DNA of 15,711 nucleotides from Actinomycetes bacterium (GCA_025352305.1 JANXTQ010000210.1:1-15711), one strand, 5' to 3'. Positions 1 to 7,813 are shown, counted from the first letter of the stretch. The notes: generated from the sequence alone by a model not told the origin. Numbers and translations: made by a program.

Positions 1-23
1 TAAGAGAAAGCTAGTCCCCGACA

Positions 24-1211
<1,188 letters not shown>

Positions 1212-1219
1212 GACGGATC

Positions 1220-1540
1220 ATGGCCGACAAGCAGATGATTCGAATCCGACTGAAGGCCTTCGATCACGAGATCCTGGATCAGTCCACCGCCAAGATCGTC
1301 CAAACCGTTGAGCGCACGAACGCGCGCGTGCAGGGTCCCGTGCCGCTGCCGACTGAGAAGCACCGTTATACGGTGGTTCGCGGTCCGCACAAGCACAAAG
1401 ACTCGCGCGAGCACTTCGAGATGCGAATCCACAAGCGCCTACTGGACATTGTGGATCACACCCCGAAGACCGTGGACTCGCTGCAGCGCCTGGATCTTCC
1501 GGCGGGCGTGGATATTGAGATCAAGATTCGCCAGTCGTAA
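1220..1540 (+). CDS. rpsJ: 30S ribosomal protein S10
   Basis: S10 is a head protein of the small subunit and, as NusE, takes part in transcription antitermination (family knowledge). The 106 residues match the family length. The conserved loop [20 protein letters not shown] and the C-terminal [12 protein letters not shown] are clear. The start is set by AGGA overlapping the tuf stop codon, 6 nt before the ATG. It is placed with tuf (8-nt gap) rather than with rplC, from which it is separated by a 236-nt structured spacer, so it may be expressed mainly with the str-type transcript. Confidence 0.98.
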   Translation: MADKQMIRIRLKAFDHEILDQSTAKIVQTVERTNARVQGPVPLPTEKHRYTVVRGPHKHKDSREHFEMRIHKRLLDIVDHTPKTVDSLQRLDLPAGVDIEIKIRQS

Positions 1541-1551
1541 CGTCGCCGCTT

Positions 1552-1582
1552 CAGCGCGTAAACGCTTTGCGTTTGCGCGCTG
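1552..1582 (+). terminator. 13-bp stem-loop just after rpsJ
   Basis: Arms 1552-1564 and 1570-1582 pair over 13 positions, with a single G-U wobble (1559/1575), around a 5-nt loop CTTTG. It begins 11 nt after the rpsJ stop. No T tract follows, so it is not a classical intrinsic terminator. It could still end or slow the tuf-rpsJ transcript, protect its 3' end, or act as DNA-level symmetry around a promoter, because the -35 candidates lie inside it. Confidence 0.45.
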
Positions 1583-1601
1583 CGGTGGTGTACGGTATTA
1601 A
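1567..1601 (+). promoter_or_regulatory. Candidate promoter for rplC and downstream genes
   Basis: TTGCGT (1567-1572) and TACGGT (1591-1596) are separated by 18 nt and resemble actinobacterial housekeeping promoter elements. A second reading, TTTGCG (1572-1577) with TATTAA (1596-1601), also has 18-nt spacing. A start a few bases past 1601 would give a leader of roughly 170 nt before rplC. It is called by eye only, and the overlap with the stem-loop weakens certainty. Confidence 0.35.
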
Positions 1602-1655
1602 GCCCCTTAGTTCGCTGGGGGGATGTGATTGAGGTTGATCGCAACTAACGGACGT

Positions 1656-1684
1656 GCTCAGTTGCCCTTGCGGGAACACTGAGC
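1656..1684 (+). promoter_or_regulatory. Leader stem-loop 2
   Basis: GCTCAGT (1656-1662) pairs perfectly with ACTGAGC (1678-1684). Inside, CCC (1665-1667) can pair with GGG (1672-1674) around TTGC, giving a two-tier hairpin with a small internal loop. It lies in the middle of the presumed rplC leader, 13 nt before the next, stronger hairpin. Confidence 0.4.
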
Positions 1685-1697
1685 CGAAACATTCGAG

Positions 1698-1729
1698 CGC
1701 TCCGTTCGGGTTTATGCCCGAACGGAGCG
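1698..1729 (+). promoter_or_regulatory. Leader stem-loop 3, 13-bp perfect stem (attenuator-like)
   Basis: CGCTCCGTTCGGG (1698-1710) and CCCGAACGGAGCG (1717-1729) are exact reverse complements around the 6-nt loop TTTATG. This is the strongest secondary structure seen in the window. It ends 47 nt before the rplC start and is followed by a mixed TCTGTGTGTC, not a T run. Possible roles are a weak terminator/attenuator, a protein-binding leader element or an mRNA stabiliser; the sequence alone does not decide. Confidence 0.5.
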
Positions 1730-1761
1730 TCTGTGTGTCGGACGAACCGATACGTAGAACC

Positions 1762-1770
1762 AGGAGAGAG
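1762..1770 (+). promoter_or_regulatory. Ribosome binding site deciding the rplC start
   Basis: AGGAGAGAG lies about 6-10 nt before the GTG at 1777. It fixes that GTG as the start, over the in-frame upstream ATG/GTG codons at 1714 and 1654, which have no comparable site. Confidence 0.7.
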
Positions 1771-1776
1771 GCAAAC

Positions 1777-2436
1777 GTGGCGACCAAAGCGATCGTCGGC
1801 GAGAAAGTGGGCATGACCCAGGTCTGGGACGACCAGAACCGGGCCATCCCGGTGACGGTGGTCAAGATCAGCCCCGCACGCGTCGTCCAGGTAAAGACTC
1901 CCGAAAAGGAGGGCTACAGCGCCCTCCAGGTGACCTGGGGAACCCGGCGCACCTCAACCATGACCAAGCCCGAGCTCGGTCACTACGAAGCCGCCGGCGT
2001 CACGCCGGGTAAGAAGCTCGTTGAGCTTCGTCTCGACGACGTGTCGGGATACGTCGTGGGCCAAGAGATCTTGGCGGACGTTTTAGTAAAGGGCGAGCGC
2101 ATTGACGCGACCGCCGTTTCTAAGGGCAAGGGATTCGCCGGAGGCATGAAGCGCCACCACTTCAAGGGCCAAGGCGCCGCTCACGGTAACCACAAGCACC
2201 ACCGTGCTCCGGGTTCCATTGGCGCCTGCGCCACTCCGGGTCGCGTCTTTAAGGGCACCAAGATGGCCGGTCGCATGGGTGGAACCCAAGTGACGACCAC
2301 CAACCTAGAAGTAATCGGCGTCGACGTCGAGCGCAGTTTGATTTTGGTCAAAGGTGCTGTACCGGGTCCGCGTGGCGGCGTGGTGGTACTGCGCACCTCA
2401 GTGAAGAACCCCATGAAGCCGGGAGGTAAGCGATGA
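1777..2436 (+). CDS. rplC: 50S ribosomal protein L3
   Basis: L3 is an early-assembly large-subunit protein whose central loop reaches towards the peptidyl transferase centre. The GTG start gives 219 residues beginning (M)ATKAIVGEKVGMTQVW, the standard L3 N-terminus. The loop around 127-170 contains HHRAPGSIG (141-149) then ACATPGRVFKGTKMAGRMGG, the actinobacterial version of the signature. The E. coli glutamine methylated by PrmB falls in this loop, where the sequence here reads ACATPG instead of QNQTPG. The reading frame is open further upstream but lacks family similarity there. The stop overlaps the rplD start (ATGA). It is the first gene after the structured leader. Confidence 0.98.
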   Translation: MATKAIVGEKVGMTQVWDDQNRAIPVTVVKISPARVVQVKTPEKEGYSALQVTWGTRRTSTMTKPELGHYEAAGVTPGKKLVELRLDDVSGYVVGQEILADVLVKGERIDATAVSKGKGFAGGMKRHHFKGQGAAHGNHKHHRAPGSIGACATPGRVFKGTKMAGRMGGTQVTTTNLEVIGVDVERSLILVKGAVPGPRGGVVVLRTSVKNPMKPGGKR

Positions 2437-3107
2437 GCGAAGTATTTACTCTGCGCGGTCCCATCAAGAAGGATCGCCCGGCACTCGCCAAGCGAACAGC
2501 GACGCGTAAGAACCTGGCCGGAGACGACCTGGGAACCGTGGACCTGGACCCGGCCATCTTCGGACTCGTTCCGAACATGGCGGTGCTGCACCAAGTTGTC
2601 AACGCACAGCTCGCCGCTCGACGAGCCGGTACGCAGTCGACCAAGACGCGTAAAGAGGTTCGTGGTGGTGGACGCAAGCCCGTCAACCAAAAGGGCTCCG
2701 GTGGCGCTCGTCAGGGAACCATCCGTGCGCCGCACTACCCGGGTGGTGGAATTGCGCTCGGACCCAAGCCGCGCAAGTACGACCAAAAGACGCCGAAGAA
2801 AATGATTCGCATCGCGCTCTACAGTGCGCTCAGTGACCGAGCCAGCGAGGACCGCGTCGCGGTGCTCGACTCATTTACGTGGGAACTGCCCAAGACCAAG
2901 GACGCCCTCAGCGCGCTCGGTACGTTGGGCTTAGAGGGCAAGGTCCTCGTCGTTCTCAGTCGTGACGACGCAGTAGCGGCTCGTAGTTTTCGAAACCTGC
3001 AGGGCGTCAAGACCATCGACGCCGGCGAAATCAACGCCTACGACGTCATTGACTGTGACTGGATCTTGTTCACGGATGCGACGCTGCCCACCAAGGAGGC
3101 GAAGTAA
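2433..3107 (+). CDS. rplD: 50S ribosomal protein L4
   Basis: L4 binds 23S rRNA and extends a loop into the peptide exit tunnel. The 224-residue protein carries the conserved core MAVLHQVVNAQLAARRAGT (49-67), the loop GGGRKPVNQKGSGGARQGT (78-96) and GPKPRKYDQKTPKKM (110-124). The loop tip reads KGSGGAR where most bacteria have KGTGRAR, so the usual arginine is glycine at residue 91. The N-terminus is somewhat longer than in mycobacterial L4 and basic (residues 11-26 hold six Lys/Arg); no better internal start exists before the core. It overlaps rplC by 4 nt and rplW by 1 nt. Confidence 0.97.
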   Translation: MSEVFTLRGPIKKDRPALAKRTATRKNLAGDDLGTVDLDPAIFGLVPNMAVLHQVVNAQLAARRAGTQSTKTRKEVRGGGRKPVNQKGSGGARQGTIRAPHYPGGGIALGPKPRKYDQKTPKKMIRIALYSALSDRASEDRVAVLDSFTWELPKTKDALSALGTLGLEGKVLVVLSRDDAVAARSFRNLQGVKTIDAGEINAYDVIDCDWILFTDATLPTKEAK

Positions 3108-3397
3108 TGCGTGAAGCCATGAGCGTGCTCATTCGCCCGGTCGTGTCAGAAAAGACGTACGCGCTGATGGATCAGCACGTCTACGTTTTTATTGTCGACC
3201 CCAAGGCCACCAAGATCGACGTGCGTAACGCCGTCGAGCAGGCCTTCAACGTGACTGTTACCAAGGTCAACACTCTTAATCGCAAGGGCAAGTCCGTGCG
3301 CAACCGTCGCACCGGCGTCGTGGGCTTTCGCTCCGACACCAAGCGAGCCATCGTCACCCTTAAAGCGGGCGACTCAATCAACCTCTTCGAGAGCTAG
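3107..3397 (+). CDS. rplW: 50S ribosomal protein L23
   Basis: L23 sits beside the tunnel exit and is the docking site for trigger factor and SRP. At 96 residues it has normal length, with the family pattern [13 protein letters not shown] near the N-terminus and the basic loop [20 protein letters not shown] (58-77). AAGGAGG at 3093-3099, 7 nt upstream, supports the ATG at 3107, which overlaps the rplD stop by 1 nt. An ATG at 3119 is a less likely alternative. Confidence 0.97.
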   Translation: MREAMSVLIRPVVSEKTYALMDQHVYVFIVDPKATKIDVRNAVEQAFNVTVTKVNTLNRKGKSVRNRRTGVVGFRSDTKRAIVTLKAGDSINLFES

Positions 3398-3405
3398 GAA
3401 CTGCC

Positions 3406-4239
3406 ATGGCCCTTCGTCACCGCAAGCCCACTAGCCCCGGCCGTCGTTTCCAGAGTGTCTCGGACTTCGCCGAGATCACTAAGGATCGTCCCGAGAAGTC
3501 GCTGCTCGCTCCTAAGCCCAAGACCGGTGGACGCAACGTCTACGGTCGCAAGACCAGTCGCCACCGCGGTGGTGGCCACAAGCAGCAGTACCGCATCATT
3601 GACTTCAAGCGCAACAAGGACTCCGTTCCGGCGAACGTCGCGGCCATTGAGTACGACCCGAACCGCACCTGTCGCATTGCGCTACTTCACTACCTCGACG
3701 GCGAGAAGCGTTACATCTTGGCCCCGAACGGTCTGAAGGTCGGCGACCAGGTCGTCTCTGGTCCCAAGGCCGACATCAAGGTCGGTAACGCCCTGCCGAT
3801 GCGCTTTATTCCCACCGGTTCAACGGTTCACAACGTGGAGCTTCGTCCCGGTGGTGGCGGCAAGATGGCGCGCAGTGCCGGCATGAGCATGCAGCTCGTC
3901 GCCAAAGACGGTGGCTTTGCCACGCTGCGTCTACCCTCAACCGAAATGCGCCGCGTGCCGATTGACTGTCGCGCAACGCTCGGCAGCGTTGGTAACTCCG
4001 AGCACGAACTGATCAAGATTGGTAAGGCCGGACGTAGTCGTTGGAAGGGCAAGCGCCCCCAGACTCGTGGTGTGGCCATGAACCCCGTGGACCACCCCCT
4101 CGGTGGTGGAGAAGGCAAGACCTCCGGTGGTCGTCACCCGGTCTCGCCGTGGGGTCAACCCGAAGGTCGTACTCGCTCACCGAAGGCGTCTGACGCCCTC
4201 ATTATTCGTCGTCGCCGCGGACGCGGCGCTCGCAGGTAG
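3406..4239 (+). CDS. rplB: 50S ribosomal protein L2
   Basis: L2 is one of the most conserved large-subunit proteins; it binds 23S rRNA and is needed for subunit association and peptidyl transfer. The 277 residues include [20 protein letters not shown] (53-72), [12 protein letters not shown] (182-193) and the C-terminal signature [16 protein letters not shown] (222-237). The near-universal form is DHPHGGGEG; here the second histidine is leucine (codon CTC, 4099-4101). The histidine right after Asp, the one linked to activity in E. coli (His229), is retained as H230. [11 protein letters not shown] and the basic tail [10 protein letters not shown] follow. The start is placed by AGGA overlapping the rplW stop. 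Confidence 0.98.
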   Translation: MALRHRKPTSPGRRFQSVSDFAEITKDRPEKSLLAPKPKTGGRNVYGRKTSRHRGGGHKQQYRIIDFKRNKDSVPANVAAIEYDPNRTCRIALLHYLDGEKRYILAPNGLKVGDQVVSGPKADIKVGNALPMRFIPTGSTVHNVELRPGGGGKMARSAGMSMQLVAKDGGFATLRLPSTEMRRVPIDCRATLGSVGNSEHELIKIGKAGRSRWKGKRPQTRGVAMNPVDHPLGGGEGKTSGGRHPVSPWGQPEGRTRSPKASDALIIRRRRGRGARR

Positions 4240-4247
4240 GTAGAACT

Positions 4248-4526
4248 ATGGGACGCAGTCTTAAAAAGGGACCGTTTATTGACGCCCACCTCTTAAAGAA
4301 GGTGGACGCGATGAACGCTTCGGGAGAAAAGAAGGTCATCAAGACCTGGTCACGTCGCTCGACGGTGATCCCGGACATGGTCGGACACACCATGGCAGTG
4401 CACGACGGTCGTCGTCACGTGCCGGTGTTTGTCTCTGAGTCCATGGTCGGCCACAAGCTCGGCGAGTTCGCCCCGACGCGGACCTTTAGGTTCCACGCCG
4501 GTCAAGAAAAGACGGGCAAGCGCTAA
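4248..4526 (+). CDS. rpsS: 30S ribosomal protein S19
   Basis: S19 forms a heterodimer with S13 in the head of the small subunit near the A-site tRNA. The 92-residue protein begins [19 protein letters not shown] and contains [20 protein letters not shown] and [16 protein letters not shown], both hallmark S19 segments. It starts 8 nt after rplB, behind an AGGTAGGT stretch overlapping the rplB stop, and its stop codon overlaps the rplV start by 1 nt. Confidence 0.98.
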   Translation: MGRSLKKGPFIDAHLLKKVDAMNASGEKKVIKTWSRRSTVIPDMVGHTMAVHDGRRHVPVFVSESMVGHKLGEFAPTRTFRFHAGQEKTGKR

Positions 4527-5209
4527 TGACCGGACCGAAGACCAACGAGCGCGAGGGCACCCGTGCGGTCCTGCGCCACTTTCACATGTCCGCTTCAAAA
4601 GCCCGAGTGGTTCTCAACCTCATTCGTGGCGAGGACGTCAATACGGCGCGCGACATCTTGGCTAACACCACCCGCGAAGCCGCGGAAGTAATTGGCAAGC
4701 TGCTCGCCTCAGCGGTCGCCAACGCCGCCAACAACGACAGTCAGTCGGCCGACGAACTGTACGTATCGGCCGCTTTTGCTGACGAAGGCCCAACAATGAA
4801 GCGCTTCAGTCCGCGCGCTCGCGGTCGCGCCGGACGCATCAACAAGCGCTCCACGCACATCACCGTGATTGTTTCACGCATGGACGAGGACCGCATTGAG
4901 ATCGTGCGCGCCGCGCGCAGTGCGCAGGCTGCCTCGAGTCGTACCCGCCGCGTCGCGAGTTCGCGTCGCCGTGCGGACCAGCAGGCGAGCGTTAACAAGC
5001 GTGAAGCGGCCGCGGCCGCAGCGGCCATTGAGGCCAGCGAGCACGATCATGAGTTGGACCACGACGTCGAGCACGATCACGAGATGGATACGACCGCCGT
5101 CAACGAGAACGAAGTAATTGAATCAAGCGAATCAAGCGAATCAATCGAGAGCGACGCTGACGCCGAGGTAACGGCCAGCGACGACACCACCGAGGAGACG
5201 AACAAGTAA
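4526..5209 (+). CDS. rplV: 50S ribosomal protein L22 with a long low-complexity C-terminal tail
   Basis: L22 lines the peptide exit tunnel with a beta hairpin. Residues 12-118 are a full L22 domain: [16 protein letters not shown] (20-35), the hairpin region with [20 protein letters not shown] (86-105) and HITVIVSR (111-118). Typical bacterial L22 ends about there. Here about 105 more residues follow: a basic Arg/Ser stretch (124-159), an Ala run (161-167), a His/Asp/Glu segment with five His (172-187), and an acidic Ser/Glu tail to 227. The reading frame is open throughout and the stop overlaps rpsC by 1 nt, so the tail is a genuine part of the gene. Its function is unknown; metal binding by the His/Asp part is a guess. 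Confidence 0.95.
   Translation: MTGPKTNEREGTRAVLRHFHMSASKARVVLNLIRGEDVNTARDILANTTREAAEVIGKLLASAVANAANNDSQSADELYVSAAFADEGPTMKRFSPRARGRAGRINKRSTHITVIVSRMDEDRIEIVRAARSAQAASSRTRRVASSRRRADQQASVNKREAAAAAAAIEASEHDHELDHDVEHDHEMDTTAVNENEVIESSESSESIESDADAEVTASDDTTEETNK
5039..5083 (+). repeat. Imperfect 30-bp-period repeat in the rplV tail
   Basis: GAGCACGATCATGAG at 5039-5053 recurs at 5069-5083 with one mismatch. It encodes EHDHE twice in the His/Asp-rich segment of the L22 tail and suggests the tail grew by short duplications. Confidence 0.7.
5120..5146 (+). repeat. 9-bp tandem repeat (three units) in rplV
   Basis: GAATCAAGC occurs at 5120-5128 and 5129-5137, and as GAATCAATC at 5138-5146. It encodes ESS-ESS-ESI in the acidic tail of L22. 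It is in frame (9 bp), so copy-number changes by slippage would alter tail length without breaking the gene. Confidence 0.85.
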
Positions 5210-6192
5210 TGGGCCAGAAGGTAAACCCCTACGGGTTCCGACTCGGAATCACGACCGATTGGAAGTCGCGTTGGTTCAAAGAGCGTGGATATCGCGAACT
5301 GGTCATTGAAGACTGGAAGATTCGCGACTACCTCACCAAGCAGCTCGAGTCAGCAGCCGTGAGTCGCATCGAAATTGAGCGCAACAGCGATCGCATCCGC
5401 GTGGACATTCACACCGCGCGTCCGGGCATCGTCATTGGACGTCGCGGCGCCGAAGCCGAGCGTTTGAAGAAGGACCTCGAAAAGATCACCGGGCAGAAGA
5501 ACAAGTTCTCGCTCAACATCCAAGAGATCAAGCAGCCCGAGCTGGACGCGGCCCTTATTGCTCAGGGCATCTGCGACCAGTTGATTCGTCGCGTGGCCTT
5601 TCGCCGCGCCATGAAGCGTGCAATGCAGACCGTGCAGAAGGCCGGCGCCCTCGGCGTCAAGGTCCAGTGCTCCGGTCGTCTCGGTGGGGCCGAAATGAGT
5701 CGCAAAGAGCAGTACCGCGAAGGTCGCGTTCCGCTGCACACTCTGCGCGCCGACATTGACTACGGGTTTCGCGAAGCGCGCACGAACACCGGGCGCATTG
5801 GCGTCAAGGTGTGGATCTACAAGGGCGACATTTTGCCGTACAAGTTGAACAACGATGAAAAGATTGTTCGCGAGGCCGCCATGGCCGCCGGCGACGCCGT
5901 ACCGGTTGGTTCATCGCCGGCCGTACCCAAGGGTGTTGTTCGTGCCGGAACGGGCCGTCGTCGCGTGGGCGCCGCCGCTGAAGGCGAGGCGACTACCGAG
6001 CTCGACGTGGCCGAAACCAGCACCGTGTCCACCAGCGTTGACGTCGAGACCCTCGACGTTGATTCGGCGCCGGTTGACCTGCTCGGTGCACCCGAAGAGT
6101 TGGACAAGCGCATGAGCGTTGAAGAGGACATTGAGCGTCGCACCGGTCAAGAGCACTCCGACGCCCCGCACTTTCGTAAAGAGGTCGACTGA
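5209..6192 (+). CDS. rpsC: 30S ribosomal protein S3 with extended C-terminus
   Basis: S3 lies at the mRNA entry channel of the small subunit and contributes to its helicase activity. The N-terminal domain starts [15 protein letters not shown] type-II KH domain carries GIVIGRRG (73-80, the GxxG loop being 77-80). The C-terminal domain ends [17 protein letters not shown] (195-211). A further tail of about 115 residues follows: first basic and Gly/Ala/Pro-rich ([14 protein letters not shown], 241-254), then acidic with many Thr/Val/Asp, ending HFRKEVD. Actinobacterial S3 proteins often carry tails, but 327 residues is long. The start overlaps rplV by 1 nt, with GAGGAG 11 nt upstream. Confidence 0.97.
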   Translation: MGQKVNPYGFRLGITTDWKSRWFKERGYRELVIEDWKIRDYLTKQLESAAVSRIEIERNSDRIRVDIHTARPGIVIGRRGAEAERLKKDLEKITGQKNKFSLNIQEIKQPELDAALIAQGICDQLIRRVAFRRAMKRAMQTVQKAGALGVKVQCSGRLGGAEMSRKEQYREGRVPLHTLRADIDYGFREARTNTGRIGVKVWIYKGDILPYKLNNDEKIVREAAMAAGDAVPVGSSPAVPKGVVRAGTGRRRVGAAAEGEATTELDVAETSTVSTSVDVETLDVDSAPVDLLGAPEELDKRMSVEEDIERRTGQEHSDAPHFRKEVD

Positions 6193-6194
6193 TC

Positions 6195-6632
6195 ATGTTG
6201 ATGCCCCGCAAAGTTAAGTACCGCAAGCAGCAGCGCGGTCGTCGTGGTGGAATGACCAAGGGCGGCAGTGAGCTGAACTTCGGCGACTTTGGTATCCAGG
6301 CTCTCGAGTCGGGATGGCTGAGTGCTCGTCAAATTGAGGCCGCTCGTATTGCCATGACCCGTCACGTCAAGCGTGGTGGCAAGGTGTGGATCTCGGTCTT
6401 TCCCGATAAGCCCGTGACCCAAAAGCCGGCCGAAACTCGCATGGGTTCCGGCAAGGGCAACCCGGAGTTCTGGGTCGCCGTTGTTAAGCCGGGTCGCATC
6501 TTGTTTGAACTGTCCGGCGTCGACGAAGCACTCGCGCGCGCGGCCATGGAACGAGCGATTCAAAAGTTGCCCATCAAGGCCAAGTTCATCGTGCGTCCGG
6601 GCACCCACGGCACCCCGGAGGTGACGATCTAA
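6195..6632 (+). CDS. rplP: 50S ribosomal protein L16
   Basis: L16 sits near the A site and the elongation-factor binding region and is a late-assembly protein. The 145 residues begin [19 protein letters not shown], as usual for L16, so the first ATG (6195) is preferred over the second at 6201. The signature [20 protein letters not shown] is intact. The gene starts 2 nt after the rpsC stop and its own stop overlaps rpmC by 1 nt. Confidence 0.98.
   Translation: MLMPRKVKYRKQQRGRRGGMTKGGSELNFGDFGIQALESGWLSARQIEAARIAMTRHVKRGGKVWISVFPDKPVTQKPAETRMGSGKGNPEFWVAVVKPGRILFELSGVDEALARAAMERAIQKLPIKAKFIVRPGTHGTPEVTI
6617..6624 (+). promoter_or_regulatory. Very strong Shine-Dalgarno for rpmC inside rplP
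   Basis: GGAGGTGA, an extended match to the anti-SD end of 16S rRNA, lies 7 nt before the rpmC ATG and within the last codons of rplP. It shows that rpmC has its own initiation signal besides coupling through the TAATG overlap. Confidence 0.75.
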
Positions 6633-6871
6633 TGGCAAAAACTAAAGAGCACGTCGCTGAGTTGAAGCAACTCGGAGATAGCGAAATGATTGAACGACTC
6701 AGCGAGTCGCGTCGAGAACTGTTCAACCTGCGTTTTCAGTCGGCCACTGGTCAACTCGACAACTCAGCGCGCCTCGGCGCGGTGAAAAAGGACATCGCTC
6801 GACTGTCCACGATGCTGCGCGAACGAGAGATTGAGGCCGCTGAGGCCCTCGAAGAAGGTGAAGAGTCATGA
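6632..6871 (+). CDS. rpmC: 50S ribosomal protein L29
   Basis: L29 is a small two-helix protein next to L23 at the tunnel exit. The 79 residues show the L29 pattern: [15 protein letters not shown] (30-44) followed by [15 protein letters not shown] (51-65), then a short acidic tail. It overlaps rplP by 1 nt (TAATG) and rpsQ by 4 nt (ATGA). Confidence 0.97.
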   Translation: MAKTKEHVAELKQLGDSEMIERLSESRRELFNLRFQSATGQLDNSARLGAVKKDIARLSTMLREREIEAAEALEEGEES

Positions 6872-7143
6872 GTGAAGCCACCGACGTCACGCGCGAGAAC
6901 CCGCGCAAAGTGCGCGAAGGCGTAGTTGTGAGCGACAAGATGGACTCGACGTTGGTCGTGGCCATTGTCGAGCGCGTGCGGCACCCGCGCTACGGCAAGA
7001 CCGTCCAGCGCACCAAGAAGCTCTACGTTCACGACGAAAAGAACGAAGCCAAGATCGGTGACAAGGTTCGCGTCCAAGAGACCCGTCCGTTGTCGAAGCT
7101 CAAGCGCTGGCGCTTGACCGAAATCGTGGAGCGTGCGCGATGA
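6868..7143 (+). CDS. rpsQ: 30S ribosomal protein S17
   Basis: S17 is a primary 16S rRNA-binding protein with an OB fold. The 91 residues contain [19 protein letters not shown] (16-34), [19 protein letters not shown] (39-57) and [20 protein letters not shown] (64-83), all typical. A short polar N-terminal extension precedes the fold. Its ATGA junctions with rpmC and rplN suggest coupled translation. Confidence 0.98.
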   Translation: MSEATDVTRENPRKVREGVVVSDKMDSTLVVAIVERVRHPRYGKTVQRTKKLYVHDEKNEAKIGDKVRVQETRPLSKLKRWRLTEIVERAR

Positions 7144-7508
7144 TTCAGCAAGAGTCACGTCTGCGCGTGGCGGATAACTCCGGTGCCAAAGAAGTTCTGT
7201 GCATCCGAGTGCTCGGCGGTTCACGCCGTCGCTACGCCTCGATTGGCGACGTCTTCATTGCGACCGTTAAGGACGCCATTCCGGGCGCCGCGGTTAAGAA
7301 GGGTGACGTCGTACGTTGCGTCGTTGTTCGCGTCTCTAAGGAGAAGCGTCGGGCCGACGGTTCCTACATTCGTTTCGATGACAACGCCGCGGTGTTGATC
7401 AACGATCAACTTCAGCCGCGTGGCACGCGCATCTTTGGTCCCGTGGGACGAGAGCTGCGCGACAAGAAGTTCATGCGCATTATTTCACTCGCCCCGGAGG
7501 TGCTGTGA
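7140..7508 (+). CDS. rplN: 50S ribosomal protein L14
   Basis: L14 lies at the subunit interface, contributes to intersubunit bridges and is a target of the silencing factor RsfS (family knowledge). The 122-residue length is standard. [18 protein letters not shown] at the N-terminus, [20 protein letters not shown] (27-46) and the C-terminal [23 protein letters not shown] are all present. It is the first gene of the spc block but continues the same coupled chain: the start overlaps rpsQ by 4 nt and no promoter space exists. Confidence 0.98.
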   Translation: MIQQESRLRVADNSGAKEVLCIRVLGGSRRRYASIGDVFIATVKDAIPGAAVKKGDVVRCVVVRVSKEKRRADGSYIRFDDNAAVLINDQLQPRGTRIFGPVGRELRDKKFMRIISLAPEVL

Positions 7509-7813
7509 TGAAAATCAAAAAGGGTGACGAAATCATTGTTCTCGCTGGAAAGTTCCGCGGAGAGCGCGCCAAGGTGGAAGCAGCGATGCCGGCGTCCGAT
7601 CAGGTCGTGCTCGACTCGCTCAACATCTCTAAGCGTCACACCCGCCAGGCGGGAACCACGATGCAGGCCGGAATTATTGACAAGTTCATGCCGCTGCACG
7701 TGTCCAACGTTGCGCTGTGGTGCTCGGGTCACAAAGGACCGGCTCGCGTGGGCGTCAAGGTGGACGAGGGTGAAAAGATCCGCGTCTGCCGCAAGTGCGG
7801 AGAGACACTATGA
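7508..7813 (+). CDS. rplX: 50S ribosomal protein L24
   Basis: L24 initiates large-subunit assembly. The ATG at 7508 (overlapping the rplN stop as TGATG, with GGAGG at 7496-7500) gives 101 residues and the usual MKIKKGDEI start; the GTG one codon earlier is not needed. A KOW motif covers 3-30 ([20 protein letters not shown]). The C-terminal part carries WCSGH (71-75) and CRKCG (94-98). Many L24 proteins have two CxxC pairs here; this one shows C72-x2-H75 plus C94-x2-C97, which could still bind zinc. The stop overlaps rplE by 4 nt. Confidence 0.96.
   Translation: MKIKKGDEIIVLAGKFRGERAKVEAAMPASDQVVLDSLNISKRHTRQAGTTMQAGIIDKFMPLHVSNVALWCSGHKGPARVGVKVDEGEKIRVCRKCGETL

Larger units (their letters stand above)
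1541..1776 (+). promoter_or_regulatory. Structured spacer / probable leader between rpsJ and rplC
   Basis: This 236-nt stretch is the only sizeable gap in the whole plus-strand operon. It carries three stem-loops (1552-1582, 1656-1684, 1698-1729), a possible promoter overlapping the first one, and the rplC ribosome binding site. No convincing protein is encoded. The rplC frame is open back to a GTG at 1654, but nothing upstream of 1777 resembles L3. I infer a promoter plus 5' leader for the rplC-map transcript, possibly with attenuation. Ribosomal protein L4 controls an S10 leader in gammaproteobacteria; whether anything similar happens here cannot be told from sequence. Confidence 0.6.

Noticed and set aside
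1654..1776. Upstream in-frame extension of rplC (starts at 1654 or 1714)
   Set aside because: The added 20-41 residues match nothing in L3, overlap the hairpins, and lack a ribosome binding site, while the GTG at 1777 has one and gives the normal L3 N-terminus.
1541..1776. tRNA or other known RNA gene in the rpsJ-rplC spacer
   Set aside because: No cloverleaf, T-arm consensus or CCA end is visible; the hairpins are simple stem-loops better explained as leader or terminator structures.
2181..2786. 201-codon open frame on the minus strand across rplC/rplD
   Set aside because: It is antisense to two certain genes, has no recognisable domain, and open antisense frames are expected from G+C-rich codon bias.
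4971..5206. Frameshift or fusion explaining the long L22 tail
   Set aside because: The frame is open without interruption, the stop makes the usual 1-nt overlap with rpsC, and the tail shows in-frame repeats, so it is a real extension rather than a fused gene.
6147..6638. 163-codon minus-strand open frame across rplP
   Set aside because: It is a shadow of rplP codons; its product has no family resemblance and no plausible start context.
7505..7507. GTG as rplX start
   Set aside because: The next codon is ATG, correctly spaced from GGAGG and giving the family-typical MKIKKGDEI.
7795..7809. Earlier ATG for rplE
   Set aside because: It lies in the coding end of rplX. The ATG at 7810 makes the usual ATGA overlap and begins as L5 normally does.
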